Assembly: GCA_003952965.2 (NCBI GenBank)
Contig: CM025849.1
Location: forward strand, 16,026,493 to 16,090,492
Source of the DNA: Morella rubra
Lineage: Eukaryota; Streptophyta; Magnoliopsida; Fagales; Myricaceae
Direction of reading: 5' to 3'
DNA length: 64,000 nucleotides
A program made the translations under genes and the position numbers. Below the pieces are notes generated by a model, which was given only the letters and a program-made list of their open reading frames with translations, was not told the DNA's origin and did no database searches. Positions 11,735 to 24,120 of this stretch are shown here, in pieces. Numbering within the stretch: the stretch's first letter is position 1; each line of letters opens with the position of its first letter.

Positions 11735-11905
11735 CCCCTTTAGAGCCAGGCCCCCAGCCCGCCCCCCCCTTCAGGCGCCCAGGCCCCCAGCCCCAAAGAC
11801 CAAGCTTGCCCCCTCTCAGGCGCCCAAGCCCCCAGCCCCAAAGACCCGGCTCGCTCCCTCAGGCACCCAGGCCCCCAGCCCTAAAGACCCAACCCACCTA
11901 GGTGC
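11735..11905. repeat. C-rich tandem repeat inside the hAT left end
   Basis: A unit of roughly 45 bases built on caggcgcccaggcccccagc followed by cccaaagacc is repeated about three to four times with variation. It is strikingly C-rich on this strand. Confidence 0.7.
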
Positions 11906-12099
11906 CCTTTAAAAAAAAAAAAAAAAATCCGGGTGAAACGCGCGTTTCACCCTGCGTAGCCTCCCTTCTCCGGCCCCCCACTTTCAATTTTCCCCCTCTT
12001 TCTCACTCTCACTCTAATCCCCCTCCCGACGTTAGCCTCTGTCCAACCGTCCCTCTCTCCTCCTCACTCTGCCGCCACAGAACACCATCTCACTCTACC

Positions 12100-12465
12100 T
12101 CTCTCACACCGGCTCTCTCTCTCCCTCTCGGGCTCCCGCCTCTCGGCCCTTTGCCCCTCTCCAACCCTCCTCCACAACCACAGCTCTCTCTATCTACCTC
12201 TCTCACGCCGGCTCCCTCTCTCCTCCTCACTCTGCCGCCACAGAACACCAGCCTCTTGCCCTTTCTCACTCTGCCTTTCTCACGCTGGCTCTCTCTCTCC
12301 CTCTTGGGCTCTCGGCCCTCTACCCCTCTCCGACCCTCTCTCCTCCTCCACAACCACAGCTCTCTCTCTCTCTCTCTCTCTCTCCAGCTCTCTCTCTTCA
12401 ACCTCCAGGTACTCTCTCAAATTCTCAAGTCTCAACTCAACTCTCTCTCTCTCTCTCTAGTTTAT
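12100..12465. repeat. CT-rich low-complexity leader with (TC)n microsatellites
   Basis: Polypyrimidine sequence with larger imperfect repeats (ctcctcactctgccgccacagaa appears twice in part) and pure TC runs near 12360 and 12440. The long open frames on either strand here are products of low complexity, not genes. Confidence 0.8.
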
Positions 12466-12639
12466 TTTTCAATTAGTGATGAAATTTATTTTAATTTTTG
12501 CTTGATAATGTGATGAAATTTGATTAGGAATTTAGGATTGGGATCTAGAAAGGCAACGCCACATTCTACAATTGAAAGAAGAGGAAGGGTCTTGCTCTCA
12601 GCTCAGGTATTGTGTTTAAGTTGTCAATTGGGATTTGGG

Positions 12640-13000
12640 TGACCGGCCATTAAATTTATTGTTGCTGAAATTGAATTTATTATTGTTGAATGTATAGAAT
12701 CTGTTTGTGAATCTGTATAATTTATTGTTATCAATTTATTGTTGCTGCAATCTACAGGGAATGATATGTGAATTTTTTTGTGAATTTATAGAATTTATTG
12801 TTATCAATTTATTGTTGTTGCAATCTACAGGGGATGATATGTGAATTTGTTTGTGAATTTATAGAATTTGATGCAATTGAATTTATTGTTACTGAATCTA
12901 TAGAATCTATTTATGAATCTATAGAATTTATTGTCATCAATTTATTGTTGCTGCAATCTATAGAATTTGTTTGTGAATTTGTTTGTGAGTAAATTTGACT
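12640..13000. repeat. AT-rich imperfect tandem repeats (gaatttattgtt type)
   Basis: Phrases such as gaatttattgttatcaatt and attgttgctgcaatctacag recur three or more times. They lie between the CT-rich leader and the transposase start, presumably in leader or intron sequence. Confidence 0.6.
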
Positions 13001-13353
13001 CAATTGAAATATTAAAAGTTTATATATATATATATATATTTAAGCTATGTTTCAAATATTCTGCTTGTTTGAAAAATAAATATGTTGCAAGATTATTTGT
13101 TCTTCTTCACAAAGTGGTAAATATTTCAATCCTCATGTTAGTTGTTCTATGATTCATTTTTTTTAAGTGCTTAGAGCATTTGTCTAGGATGCTCAGCTAG
13201 CACTCCTTTTAGTTTTCTCTTGAGTTGCATTTTGATTTAAGGGACGAATCTTTTGTGCTCTACTAGAGAAATTCATATCAATGACAGGATATAGCTTCAT
13301 TATGAAATTATATTGATAAATTTTGTCTTGTTTTGTTTTTTTTTTTTTAGATA

Positions 13354-15788
13354 ATGGATAAGTTTTTGATAAAGAAGCCAGCCAGCGTAGGGTCGTCTAA
13401 TACTCCTAACGTGGCTACTAGTTCTGAAAAAATACTAGTTCAAAAAGATCTCGTATTTGTTTAGTCCGGATGATATTGTTGCTGACCCAGGGTTACGTAA
13501 ACTATTGAAGAATATGATGTTGGGATTAGAGATCAAGTTCGTAGGGAGTATTTGATCAAAGGTCCTTGTCAACCACTTGGCCATGATTTTCCCAAGAAGC
13601 AATATGGGAAAACAATGAGGGGTTTTAGGGAGTTATGGTTCAAAAATAATGAGTGGTTGGAATATAGTGTATCAAAGGATGCAGCGTATTGCTGTGTTGT
13701 TATCTGTTTAGGCGACTAGAGGAGGAAAATCCGGGGGAGATGTGTTTACATCTACGGGATTTAGCAATTGGAAAAAACAGTGGAGGTTTTTGGTGAGCAT
13801 GTTGGTGACATTAATAGTGCTCACAATGATGCTAGAAGAAATGTGAAGCACTTAAAAATCAGCGACAAAGTGTGTCGCACATGTTATCCGCACATGGGTC
13901 CGATATAGAGAATGCTTATCGCATTCGTTTGACAGCAGTTTTAGATTGCATTCGTTATCTTTTGGGCAAGGATTAGCTTTTCGTGGTCATGATGAGTCCG
14001 AGAGTTCAATGAGGAAGGGTAATTTTCTTGAGCTCTTGGAATGGTACAGCTTACGTAATAAAAAGGTTGCTAAGCAACTCTTCTTAATGCTCCGAGAAAC
14101 AACCAAATGACTTCTCCAAAAACTCAGAAGGAATTGGTGAATGCTGTGCAGCGGAGACCACACTTGCCATCATTAAAGATATTGGGGATATATTTTTCTC
14201 TTATGGTTGATGAGTCTCGAGATAATTCAGTGAAGGAGCAAATGGCAGTGGTTTTGAGATATGTGAACAAACGTGGACAGGTGATAGAAAGGTTTATTGG
14301 TGTGGAACATGTTACCGACACTTGCTCCCAATCTTTGAAAAATGCTATAGACAAATTGTTTGCAAGACATGGGTTATCAATATCCAGATTGAGAGGTCAA
14401 GGGTATGATGGGGCATCAAACATGCAAGGCGAGTTCAATGGGTTGAAGTCTCTCATTTTGAGGGATAATCCTTCTGCTACCTATATTCATTGTTTTGCTC
14501 ACCAACTTCAATTGGTTATTGTGGCTACTGCAAAGAATAACATCAAGTTTGTGATTTTTTTCTTACACTATGATGATTGTGAATATAGTCGGAGCTTCTT
14601 GTAAAAGGAAAGATTCTCTTCGGCAAAGTCAACATGAGAAGATAGTGGAGCTATTGGATAAGGGAGAAATTATCAGTGGAAGGGGCAAAAATCAAGAAAC
14701 CAGTCTCGTACGACCAGGTGATACTCGTTGGGGTTCATACCACCTTACAATAATGCGTCTCTTCACTATGTGGTCAGCAGTGTTGGATGTGCTTGAAAAC
14801 GTAGCAGAGGATGACACTTGCACAGAACAAAGATCCACGGCTCTGAGTATACTGGATAAGATTCAAAGCTTCGACTTTGTATTCACTATGCATTTGTTGA
14901 GAAATATAATGGGAATTACAAATGAATTGTCACAGGTAATCACAAACATTACTAATTTTTATTTAAAATTATTCACTATGCATTTGTTGATAAATATAAT
15001 GAGAATTACAAATGAATTGTCACAGGCCTTACAACGAAAGGATCAAGACATTGTTAATGCTATGAATTTGGTTGGAATTGTGAAGCGTCGGTTGCAGGAT
15101 TTGAGGGAGAAGGAATGGGATGATTTTTTGGAAGAAGTTAAAACTTTTTGTGTGAATAATTCTATCACTGTGCCCAATATGGAAGATATTATTCCAACTC
15201 GTGGTCGAGCTCGCGTGGAGGGCAAACAATTACTTATTTGCATCATTTTCGTGTGGAAGTGTTTTGCCAAGTTATTGATTTGATCGCTCAGGAGATGGAT
15301 CATCGTTTCACAGAAGCAAGTACGGAGTTACTTCTTTGCATAGCATGTCTTGATCCAAGAACTCATTCTCAGCATTTGATCATGCTAAGTTACTTCGTCT
15401 TGCTGAGCTTTATCCAGAAGATTTCTCAGCAATTGATCGTGTTGTACTTAAAGATCAACTTCGAAACTACATTTATGATGTGAGAAGTCATGATGCTTTT
15501 TCTGGGCTTCAAGATATTGGAGGTCTTGCTGTGAAGATGGTTGAGACAAGAAAGCATACTCTATATCCATTGGTTTATCAGCTTATTGAGTTGGCATTGG
15601 TCTTACCAGTTGCGACTGCAACCGTTGAGAGAGTGTTCTCTGCGATGAAGTTTATCAAAACTGATTTGCGTAATAAGATGAGAGATGAATGGATGAATGA
15701 TAGTATGGTGGTATACATCGAGAGAGAAATTTTTGAAACTATTGAGAACGAAGCTATTTTGCAACATTTTCAGAAGATGCAGTCGTAG
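13354..15788 (+). pseudogene. hAT transposase (ZMYM1-like, DUF4371 and hAT C-terminal dimerisation), broken
   Basis: The start ATG follows a splice acceptor (ttttttttag). The N-terminus MDKFLIKKPAS leads into a region with IRDQVRREYLIKGPCQPLGH and LEYSVSKDAAYCC, matching the TTF-type zinc finger of plant ZMYM1-like hAT proteins. The middle (14107-14604) is the DUF4371/RNase H-like core, with FSLMVDESRD, GQGYDGASNMQG and YIHCFAHQLQL. The C-terminus (15480-15788) is the hAT dimerisation region, with LVLPVATATVERVFSAMKFI. Several frameshifts and stops separate these pieces (for example after residue 35, around 13850-14100, and near 14570 and 15240), so it cannot make a full transposase. A normal protein of this family has roughly 700-800 residues. 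Confidence 0.85.
14885..15026 (+). repeat. Short tandem duplication inside the transposase gene
   Basis: The phrase ttcactatgcatttgttga, plus about 35 further bases ending in attgtcacag, occurs at 14880-14936 and again at 14971-15026. Between the copies lies gtaatcacaaac, which resembles a splice donor. The duplication adds an extra in-frame block or a false intron. Confidence 0.75.
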
Positions 15789-16562
15789 GATCCAATTGCC
15801 ACCTCTCAGTATCAGCAAATAGTGCGGTACATGTATTTCAATATTTTTAGTATTTTTAGTCCTTAATTTTTTTCTATTATATCTATTAGTTGCTCCAGGA
15901 TCCAAAGTTGTTCTCTTCGTTCATCCTTTTGATGCTTTTGAGGTAAGCTTTTCCTTTTTGGAATTAAAACTTCAAATACTTGTCGTTATATACTTTGATT
16001 TTCATATTGAGAGTTTGTCCTATGATTGTCTTGTTTTTACTGGAAACTCCCACCATGAATCACTAAAAGCCTGGAAAGCAATCAATGAGGTGAAATTCTC
16101 ATCACTAAAGCCCAGAAAGCAATCTGATTCCAACAGCTTGCATTGGCGGTAAATGTCTTCCTATGTACACTTTATTTTTAATTTAAATTTCAGCTTTTGC
16201 GTTTCCTCGTTTGTAAGCTGAAGTATGGCTCTTGTTTGTCAATAATAGTTCATGTGTTGGGTAAGCATTAGTCAATTAGTGGCCTGATAGATTTATAAGG
16301 ATCATTATCCCCTCAATCTTAATGTTGTCCTTCTTTAGGAGTTTGCCCCCTTCCCATTGAATCCTGGTTTCGCCGCTACTGTCAAGTCGTACTTTCTTAC
16401 ATAGCACACTATGCTGTTATATAGAGATCAGTGAAGAAGAAGAAGAATAATACAACAGACTTTCTGTTAACACAGTTTGTAACGAGATCCAGCTCCAACT
16501 CAGCTTCCAACGTATACACAAAGTATAATATTGTTAATAGAGTGAATACTTGTTCCTTAACA

Positions 16563-17225
16563 AAAACTTACTATTGGAATGTAATTTGGAAAACGAAAAG
16601 GCAAGAATGCATGTAACCTTCAGTTCTTCTAGCCCTACTTTAGGCGTTGATGTGGAAAAATGTGTTTGGCTCCAAATAAATCTTATTGGCCCTTGAGGAG
16701 TAACTTATGTAGTTGTAGAAACTAAGCCTGTTCATCTATTCCATTTAAAATAGAACGACATTGTTTAATGCTTTTGATTAAAAAATTTAACACTCTAGGC
16801 GGCACCCCTCTGTCGGCCTGTCCCTCACTCGACTCTCTCTCTGTCCTCTGACTCTCTTAACTATCAAGCTCTCTGAACTGCCGTTTGCCGTGCCGCTGCT
16901 CTCTCAAGTCTTATGTCTCAACCTCGTACGTCATTCCCTCTCTCTCTCTCTCTCTCTCTCTCTGTGGCTGACAGCTCCAGCATCTTTTGCCGTTCTCTGC
17001 CAACCTCGCCGGTCTCCCATCTCTCTCAAGCTCAGCCATTTGCTTGCCGATCAGTTTTTGTGAATCTGTGATTTTTGTTTTGATTTTTTTCTATTTCATT
17101 TGTTTTTTGTTTGTTTTTTAGATATATGCTCTGGGTTACGTTTGATTTATTCAAAGAAAATGCAGTGATCAAAAGCGGCATCTAGCTAGCATTTGTATAT
17201 GCCAGACTATTGTGTTTCAATACAT
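16563..17225. other. Flank of the copia element; CT-rich tract, no gene
   Basis: A CT-rich stretch at 16810-17000 with a TC microsatellite (about 16938-16964) resembles the hAT leader region but has no supported open frame. The rest is AT-rich. Confidence 0.4.
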
Positions 17226-17425
17226 TATGGGGGCATTTGTTTACCGAAATTTTGAGGAATATTCTCTAAATTTTAGGAATCTTTTGAATGTTCAAGTTTA
17301 TTGAGGTTTGTGAAAAGTGTGAAGTGTATATGTAAAAGTGTGAAGTTTATTGGGGTTTGCGAAATGTGTTTGGTATAGTGGAAATTTTGGGCCCCCAAAA
17401 AGTTGGGCAAACAAATGCCCCCATA
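17226..17425. mobile_element. MITE of 200 bp with perfect terminal inverted repeat
   Basis: It begins TATGGGGGCATTTGTTT and ends with the exact complement AAACAAATGCCCCCATA. The interior is AT-rich with repeated gtgtgaag / gaggtttg phrases and has no coding capacity. The GGGGGCATTTGTTT-type end suggests a PIF/Harbinger or hAT relative, but no clear target duplication allows a choice. Confidence 0.8.
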
Positions 17426-18260
17426 GTAGTAAATTTGGCCTGTTAATCACACAAAAATGTGACAGTTATTTTACAATATGGGGGCTGGCAATCATGTTAA
17501 ATTTATTTATGGCCTAATCAAACATCTGAGAAACCTTGAAGATAAATGTAAATGTCCCGCTCATGATATATATTATAGAAACACTTTCTATTTATGTTTC
17601 TTGTAGACAATTTCACAAACTTACTACCCTTAATTTCAATGTCCTCATGTATTTTACAAGTTGGTATCAGTGCTTTACAATCCGTATGTAATTTTAGTAA
17701 TGGACGAAATAACATCCTTATTAATATGGGTGTAAACAGAGAACAATGGCTGCATAATAAAAAATAAAGAAATGGGCTAAATAATATCCTTATTATTAGT
17801 AAATAAGGCCTAAACGGGCCCAAAAATGTAGCAAAAAACACTACCTAAATTCTAATGTCCGATTTCGTTAAGTCCGCTTTTGCTTTTGTTAAGTTCGACA
17901 ATAGTCTATAGTAAAAACAGATTTCATTTTGGACATCCGCTAGTTAACGGACTGAATGTCAGAATGCCAAATTCTACTTTCGACATGTCTGACTTACACC
18001 TCTAGTAGGAACCGTTGCGAAATATCACTTTACGCGTGCATTATAGACTAAAACTTTGTTAAGACTCACTATGGCTTGAGTGGTCGCACGCCCTGTAAGT
18101 GCTGATTTTAGGTAAGCCCAAACAATTACATCACCAAAAAGACCCTCTTTTTTGAACCAAAAACTAAAAAATAAAAAGAAGTAGATCTTACTGCTACTTT
18201 ACCCATTCCAAAGTAACTGAGTGGGTGTATAGTTGGGCATGTTACCCCCACCCCACCTTT
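17426..18260. other. Intergenic, no gene seen
   Basis: AT-rich sequence with no recognisable open frame or repeat, apart from an isolated 'atgggggctggcaatcatg' at 17479 that echoes the MITE end. Confidence 0.4.
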
Positions 18261-18404
18261 TTTTCGTTTATATCCTAAGACAAAGTTACTTTCTCTCATA
18301 TTTGGGAGTAAAATCATTTATCTAAGTGGAAGTATTTTTTATTGGTTCTTTCTTAAGGGTTAACCACCATCCTTCATATTTACGCTCTTACTTGACAATC
18401 CTTA

Positions 18405-20737
18405 TGTAATAGCCCAAACTGTCAAGACCTCAAGCGCTGTTTTATAATAATGGACGTCGCTATTAAACTGAGGTTACGGCTAGTGGGAGGATCGTTACAG
18501 CAATAAGATACTAACCAAAACACGAGTAGAACCTTTTATTAATACTGAAGTATTACAAAAGAGAACCAACTTCTTATAATGTACATACTACAAAAGTACA
18601 TAACAAAAAACTACAGCCAAAAGACTAAGAAAGCATAAAACTGGAGATCTCTAGCTTCCCCCGTCAAAGTCACTTAAGTAGGATAAGATGACAAAATCGT
18701 CAGAGTTCGGGGTAATCCACCGATGACCCTAGCCTTCTACTAACACATCTAGATCTCTGGTGACCCAAACTCGGAATTTTAACTCCAGTATGATCTAGCC
18801 ATGGCTTATAGCCTTTGTGAACTCTTCCTAAAATACTTCAGACATCTGCTAAAAAATTTAACAAACAACGTTGAGTCCAAATGACTTAGTAAAGCCAGTG
18901 GTTAATACAACGGAATAGCAGGTACAAGAAAATATATTAAAGAAACCCGTTCATCAATAAAATCTCAACAGAAGAGGAAAGTAAAGGAAAATACTCAATT
19001 CTTTAGAAAAGATCTTTTCAATTTTCAATCATCACTCCTCTCACTCCTAGAGTGAATCACTAGGCCAGAGTAATATATGCAAGCCCTGTATCTTTGCAGC
19101 ATTACTCCTATAGTAGAATACGGACCGTATCCTTTCGCATTACTCCCAGAGTAGAATACGGTATCCTCATAGAGGATCTTTCCGCGTACGATGGAGAGGC
19201 CAGAATGCCACAACAAGTGGACACATCCTCTTATGCACAGTACTATCACGTCTTCACAGTATACGTTAAGTATGCATGTCTCATGTCAATGCCCATACAT
19301 ATCATTTATGATATGCAACACCTTAACCATACTTGAACATCAAATATCCTTTCCAAAGTACAAGTTAAGTATGCATGTCTCATGTCAACGCCCATACATA
19401 TCATTCATGATATGCAATACCTTAACCCTTTCTCTTGGAAATCAAAGAACATTATAAAATATTATGCAAAAGAAAGTGTTGTGAAGGAAAAACAACACCT
19501 TGATTTCTCAGTTAAAAACCAGCTTAATCACCACGTAGAAAACACTAATTTTGACATAAAAGTTTTGAAATCACAAGGAATATTCGAAAGAATATGTTCA
19601 AGCCTTGAAAAACATCTTTTGAGAAATTTTTTTGAAAAGAAATGGATGAAAGTTGAAAAAATAACTTGAAAATGAATTGAACTTTAAAAATTATACTTTT
19701 TCGAAAAGACGAGCTTGTTCTTCATCAAGAATAGAAGGAACAAGAAAAACAATAAGAACATGAAGAATGTAAACAACATCAATAGATGCTAGAATAAGAA
19801 ATACAAGAGATTCACAAATCATCTTGAAAACTTTTGAATCGAAATCAAAGATAACCAACTAAACTTTACCTCTAATTGAGCCGGATCTTCACTAATTTTT
19901 TCTTCTTTTTCCTCCTACTTCACTTCACTTCACTCTTGATTTCAAGCTTAACTCACAAATTTCGGATGAGATGGTGTAAGCTAATATGGCCGGATCTCCC
20001 CCTATTTATAGGCAAACTTGGCCCTCCACAATCGACACGTGTCCAGCTAGCTTTGGTGAGTCAAAAGGCTTTGTTGACCACACGTTGACACCCAACAACT
20101 AAAGCAGCTGCAAAGCATACCTATGGCCGAATTTTACACTATAGCTATGGCGTGTCAAGGCCTAGGTCCACTGGTTTTCTACACCTCGAGCTTCCTAGGT
20201 TTTAGCCTTTATCGTCGTGCTTTCTAGCTTCGATTCGTCGTGCTTCTAGCCATAATTGTCGTGCTTCCTAGCCATCATGTGTCACTCTCTAGGGCAGTTG
20301 AATTTTCTTTTCTTAATGGCTAAGTTTTGCTAATTACTCACTAATCCACCAATGATCGCTAAACAACCTACTTGCTTCCATAAAACCCTACTTGCTTCCA
20401 AAAAATAAAAAGTCTCCAAATTTAACCATAAACTCATGGATAATCTCCCAACATATTAAAAGAATAAAAATCATGTGGTTCGATTTTCGAGAAAAAAATC
20501 CTACTAGCTTAAAAAATTAAATTCACTCAATACGTGCTCCTCAACATCCTGAATAAAAACTCAGTTACATGCGAACTCCAATTTTTTTAAACATGTATTA
20601 ATCAAGGTTTTGAACTTAGTACATCAAGTACTAAATAATCTCACCTTAGTCACTAAGTAGTCCGTAATGCACTACTAAACTCCAAACTCAATTCCAAAGA
20701 CAATATGCATGTTATGCTAAAAGCTCGGGGTATGACA
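18405..20737. mobile_element. Solo LTR, long Ty3-type (2,333 bp)
   Basis: It begins TGTAATAGCCCAAACTG and ends CTCGGGGTATGACA, the TG...CA ends of a long plant Ty3/gypsy LTR. The flanks are CCTTA (18400-18404) and CCATA (20738-20742), a 5-bp target duplication with one difference. The uninterrupted paralogue has CCTTA at 27497-27501. Inside, a roughly 100-bp direct repeat (about 19259-19330 and 19358-19430) and a smaller one (attactccnatagtagaata) are visible. There is no coding sequence. Confidence 0.82.
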
Positions 20738-20750
20738 CCATATCAACATA

Positions 20751-23700
20751 TGTCACGTCCCTCGTACTCATATTAGTCTCTATGCTCTCATTGTAGTAAC
20801 AGAGGTGCATATATGGTGAGATTATGACACGTTCTTATCCTATGAGTCTTAAGACTGTGGTAATTTCCTTGGGATGTTTAAAGACTACTATATAATATAG
20901 AGAAAACCAGTGGAAGACTTATTAAATAAATATTCAGAAATTAAGCAGAAGAAAATATAAGTCAAGTTAGAAGAAGATTAGAAAGACATTGTCACACAAA
21001 CTAGTCATGGCTGATATAACAAATGATACTCAGCAATAACATCAGAGAAAGGACAAACAAATGAACGAACCAACCAAGCTAGTGGGGTTAGGGATTAGGG
21101 ATTACAACACTAGGCTAACATAAGTGAGCCTACAACATTATTTAGGAGGAGTCTTTTTCTTTGTCTGAGGAGCTGGTGAGGTTGATCCACTCGATGCGGC
21201 GGTGGTTCTCTCCCACAGGGCCATTCTCCTGGGGAAACTTTGGCGGCATGTCCTTTAGGATCAGGTTGGGCTGGAAGTCCATGACGACATCCAGGTCGTT
21301 AGTGACCAGACACGAATGTGGATGACTAGGATATGGGTAATCATTTTGTGGGTAGGAAAAGAATCAATATCGGCATATCTGACTTATAAAAGTGAACAGA
21401 ACAAAGGGGTGAGTCTTAAGGACTTAATAAGGAGGGATGGGGGCATGTGATAACAACTTTACAAACAATACATATTCAATAAGCAATTCATCAACAATAG
21501 AGAATACCAGTGAGGTGATATGCAGTATGCAACATACAATCATTTTGTATATAGTTATAGCATATAGAAGGTAGCGATGCAGCACACAGTATGCAATGCA
21601 ATGCAATGCTCTTTTCCATTCCTTTACTTGCACATTTCCTTACAAATCCATCTGATTCACCCCCAGTGGCTAGGGTTGTGCGTCCAATCTCCCCTGCACT
21701 TTAGGACAATCCTAGACAATCCACTGTCCTAGGACACGAGTAAAGGCCATTCCGCCTTCTACTCCAGGGCCATCCTACCTAGTAGTGATGGTTGCACTCC
21801 CCAGTGATTGGTACCGTCACCCCATATAAACTTTCCAATGCTATGCAAATGCACTACAATATCCATAATCCATAACTTTGATATATTTTCCAAAAATATA
21901 TCCTTTCCATAAAAGTCCTTTCCTTTTGCAAAAGACTTTGCAAATCTTTCACACCATAAACTTGTATTTATTTCCAAAATAAATACCATTTAAACAAGCT
22001 GATATACTTTTCAATAATCAAACAATTAAACATAAGTATTCTCATTAGTCAAACATAAGTCAAAGATCTAAGTTCACTAATCCAAGTCCAATGTGGACTT
22101 GCACTTGGGCTTGCTGGCAAGCCCATTTCCATAAGTGTTCAGTGGCTGTAGAGAGCCACTTGGGCCTGTCCAAAAGCAACAAAAGAGGCCCCATGTTTGG
22201 TCTTTTAAAAACAAGTATTTTGGGTCAAAAGGTATCTAACTTTGGGCTCCACTATCCAAGCCCAAACCTTAGCTAAAACACAAGATAGCAAGTCCATAAA
22301 AACAATACAAGGGTCAGAAAACAAGCCCAATTCGAATTGATATAGAACAGACCCGTTTTAGGCAAAACCAGTTTTTGAATAAAACTTCAAAAATTCATAA
22401 TTAATTCATCTTAGCTCCAAATAACACAACATTTTAACTGGAGACTCCTAATAGTGTCTAGTTTCATACCCTAAAAATTTCACATCAAAAAATTCTTTTA
22501 CTATATAATAAAAATCCTTAAACACACTGTTATCAAGAATCAAAGCTAAAATAGACTAGTTTTGACCTAATTAAGCAAACCATCTAATTTCTATGTAAAT
22601 CATTGCACCAAATCAATCCTATATGCTTCTAATACCTCTTAAGGATCTAAAAGTCGTGACATGCAAAATAAATACACAAAAATTATCATAAAAATAATCG
22701 AAGGGGTAAAAAGACCTAATCTCATAATTTCTTCAATTCTTCAAAATCCTCTAACATCTAACCAAATAATCATTCCTCTAGCACATAATTATCCTAATGA
22801 AGAGTTCCAGATCAAATAATTGCATGTTACTAACCTAGAACATCAAAATACTAATAACACAATTAACATGCAAACTAACCCCTTACCTTAATCAATCTCT
22901 TTAAGCTTTGCTAATCTTGAAACCTACATGAAACATGATATTAGGATCTAATACCATCAAAATAACATCAAAGCATGCAAAACTCGAAAGAACTCCAAGA
23001 TTTCACAAAAATTCCTCAAAAATCACCTCTTGGAACAACTCGATAGAACCTCTCCCTTTCTTCTTTCCTTCAAACTTTCTCCAAGCTCTCTCTAACTCTC
23101 TCCCTCTCTCTATGAATGCCGAACAAGCTCAGTTAAGAAATTCTTCACAAGGGCTTGCTATTTATACTCCTCTTGACTATGGTTAGTTGCTAGGGTTGTC
23201 ATCTATCTTGCTAGGGTTTAGAGGGACAAAATGATCTTGCCTACCACTAGATTAGGAGGTCTATGCAAGCCTTGGAGCAACAATGGGGGAGATGGGTGGC
23301 AGCAACCCAAAGGGAGACATGTGTAAGGTGGCTTTGTGATCATTAAATGATTGGTAATCATTGCTAAACAAATCTATGGCTTTGACCAGTTTTTCTTAGT
23401 CAAAGGAGGTGCTGACATGGGTTTGGTTCAAGGCTGGTTGAGTGGGCTGAAGCGAGGCCCAAAAATAAGTGGTTTTCTAGACCAATCTCACAAAATCATG
23501 CAATCCAAGCCCAAAAACCCTAATTAAAAATAAAAATTCTAAGAAAATAATCAAACAAGGCACGGCATCCTTCAAACAGGTCCTATTGACTAAGAAAACA
23601 AGAAAATAAAAGATGTCAAGCAAAAAGATTGAAGAAAAATAGGGTTTCTAGAGAAAATTAGGGCAAAAGCATGCTTTAGGGGCAAAATAGTCTTTTCCAG

Positions 23701-23959
23701 CATATACAAAATAATTTTAAAAAATTTCAGGACACTGAAATGAGAAAAATAGTTAATAAAATGAAAGATCTTGAAAAGACAAGAATGAGGATATTTTTCT
23801 CATAATTTTTGGATATGTAAAACTATTTCTAGCTATTTTTTCTCTATTTAATAATTAATAAAATAATTAAATCCGAAATTATTAATATAAAAGCTATTAC
23901 TCATAATTAATAAAGAAAATTAGGATTATCAAGGATATTTAGACGGTCGAGGTGTTATA
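20751..23959. mobile_element. Solo LTR, long Ty3-type (3,209 bp)
   Basis: It begins TGTCACGTCCCTCG and ends GAGGTGTTATA. It is flanked by exact ACATA on both sides (20746-20750 and 23960-23964). The paralogue reads GCATA at the same place (27505-27509). The internal phrase ggggtgagtcttaaggact (about 21407) has a counterpart in the LTR at 35918-37395, supporting a common element type. No open frame is supported; the short frame at 22935-23186 is not a gene. Confidence 0.8.
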
Positions 23960-24120
23960 ACATATGATTGTTAAATTTCATCAATACAAAATATAAATTG
24001 AGGTTAACTAAGAATATTTAAATCGTCTAAAATACATAACATGAAGCATAGAAAAAAAAAAAACAAATTAACTTTAAGCATAGATTAATATATACTTAGT
24101 CAATAGTATTTTTTTGAACG

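Larger units (their letters stand above)
11653..16378 (+). mobile_element. hAT-superfamily DNA transposon (4.7 kb), degenerate
   Basis: The element is flanked by an exact 8-bp direct repeat CTGTCAAG (11645-11652 and 16379-16386), the hallmark of hAT insertion. Its ends are a degenerate inverted pair: CAGAGGTGGAACGAA on the left, and TAGCGGCGAAACCAGG as the complement of the right end. Inside it holds a C-rich tandem repeat, a CT-rich leader with microsatellites, an AT-rich repeat tract and a transposase remnant. It sits inside the copia LTR and is therefore younger than the copia element. Confidence 0.88.
7943..16562 (-). mobile_element. Degenerate Ty1/copia retrotransposon, 3'-truncated, with an hAT element in its 5' LTR
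   Basis: Read on the minus strand, the order is 5' LTR, primer-binding region, gag, zinc knuckle, integrase-side sequence and reverse transcriptase, the copia order. The LTR starts TGTTAAG (plus-strand CTTAACA at 16556-16562) and ends CTTAACA (TGTTAAG at 11603-11609), so it has inverted 7-bp ends. Removing the hAT insert and one target duplication leaves an LTR of about 226 bp. The sequence next to it on the minus strand, aGGTATTACAACA, is a degenerate initiator-Met-type primer site. No RNase H or 3' LTR is seen below 7943. Frames are heavily broken. Confidence 0.8.
11603..16562 (-). repeat. 5' LTR of the copia element, split by the hAT insert
   Basis: The two LTR pieces are 11603-11652 and 16379-16562. 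On the minus strand the larger piece contains a TATA-like ctctatataacagc, consistent with the LTR promoter. The ends are TGTTAAG and CTTAACA. The reunited LTR is about 226 bp. Confidence 0.75.

Noticed and set aside
11902..12513. 203-codon plus-strand frame and 103-codon minus-strand frame
   Set aside because: Both come from polypyrimidine repeats within the hAT leader; composition is Ser/Leu/Pro or Arg/Glu only and no domain is present.
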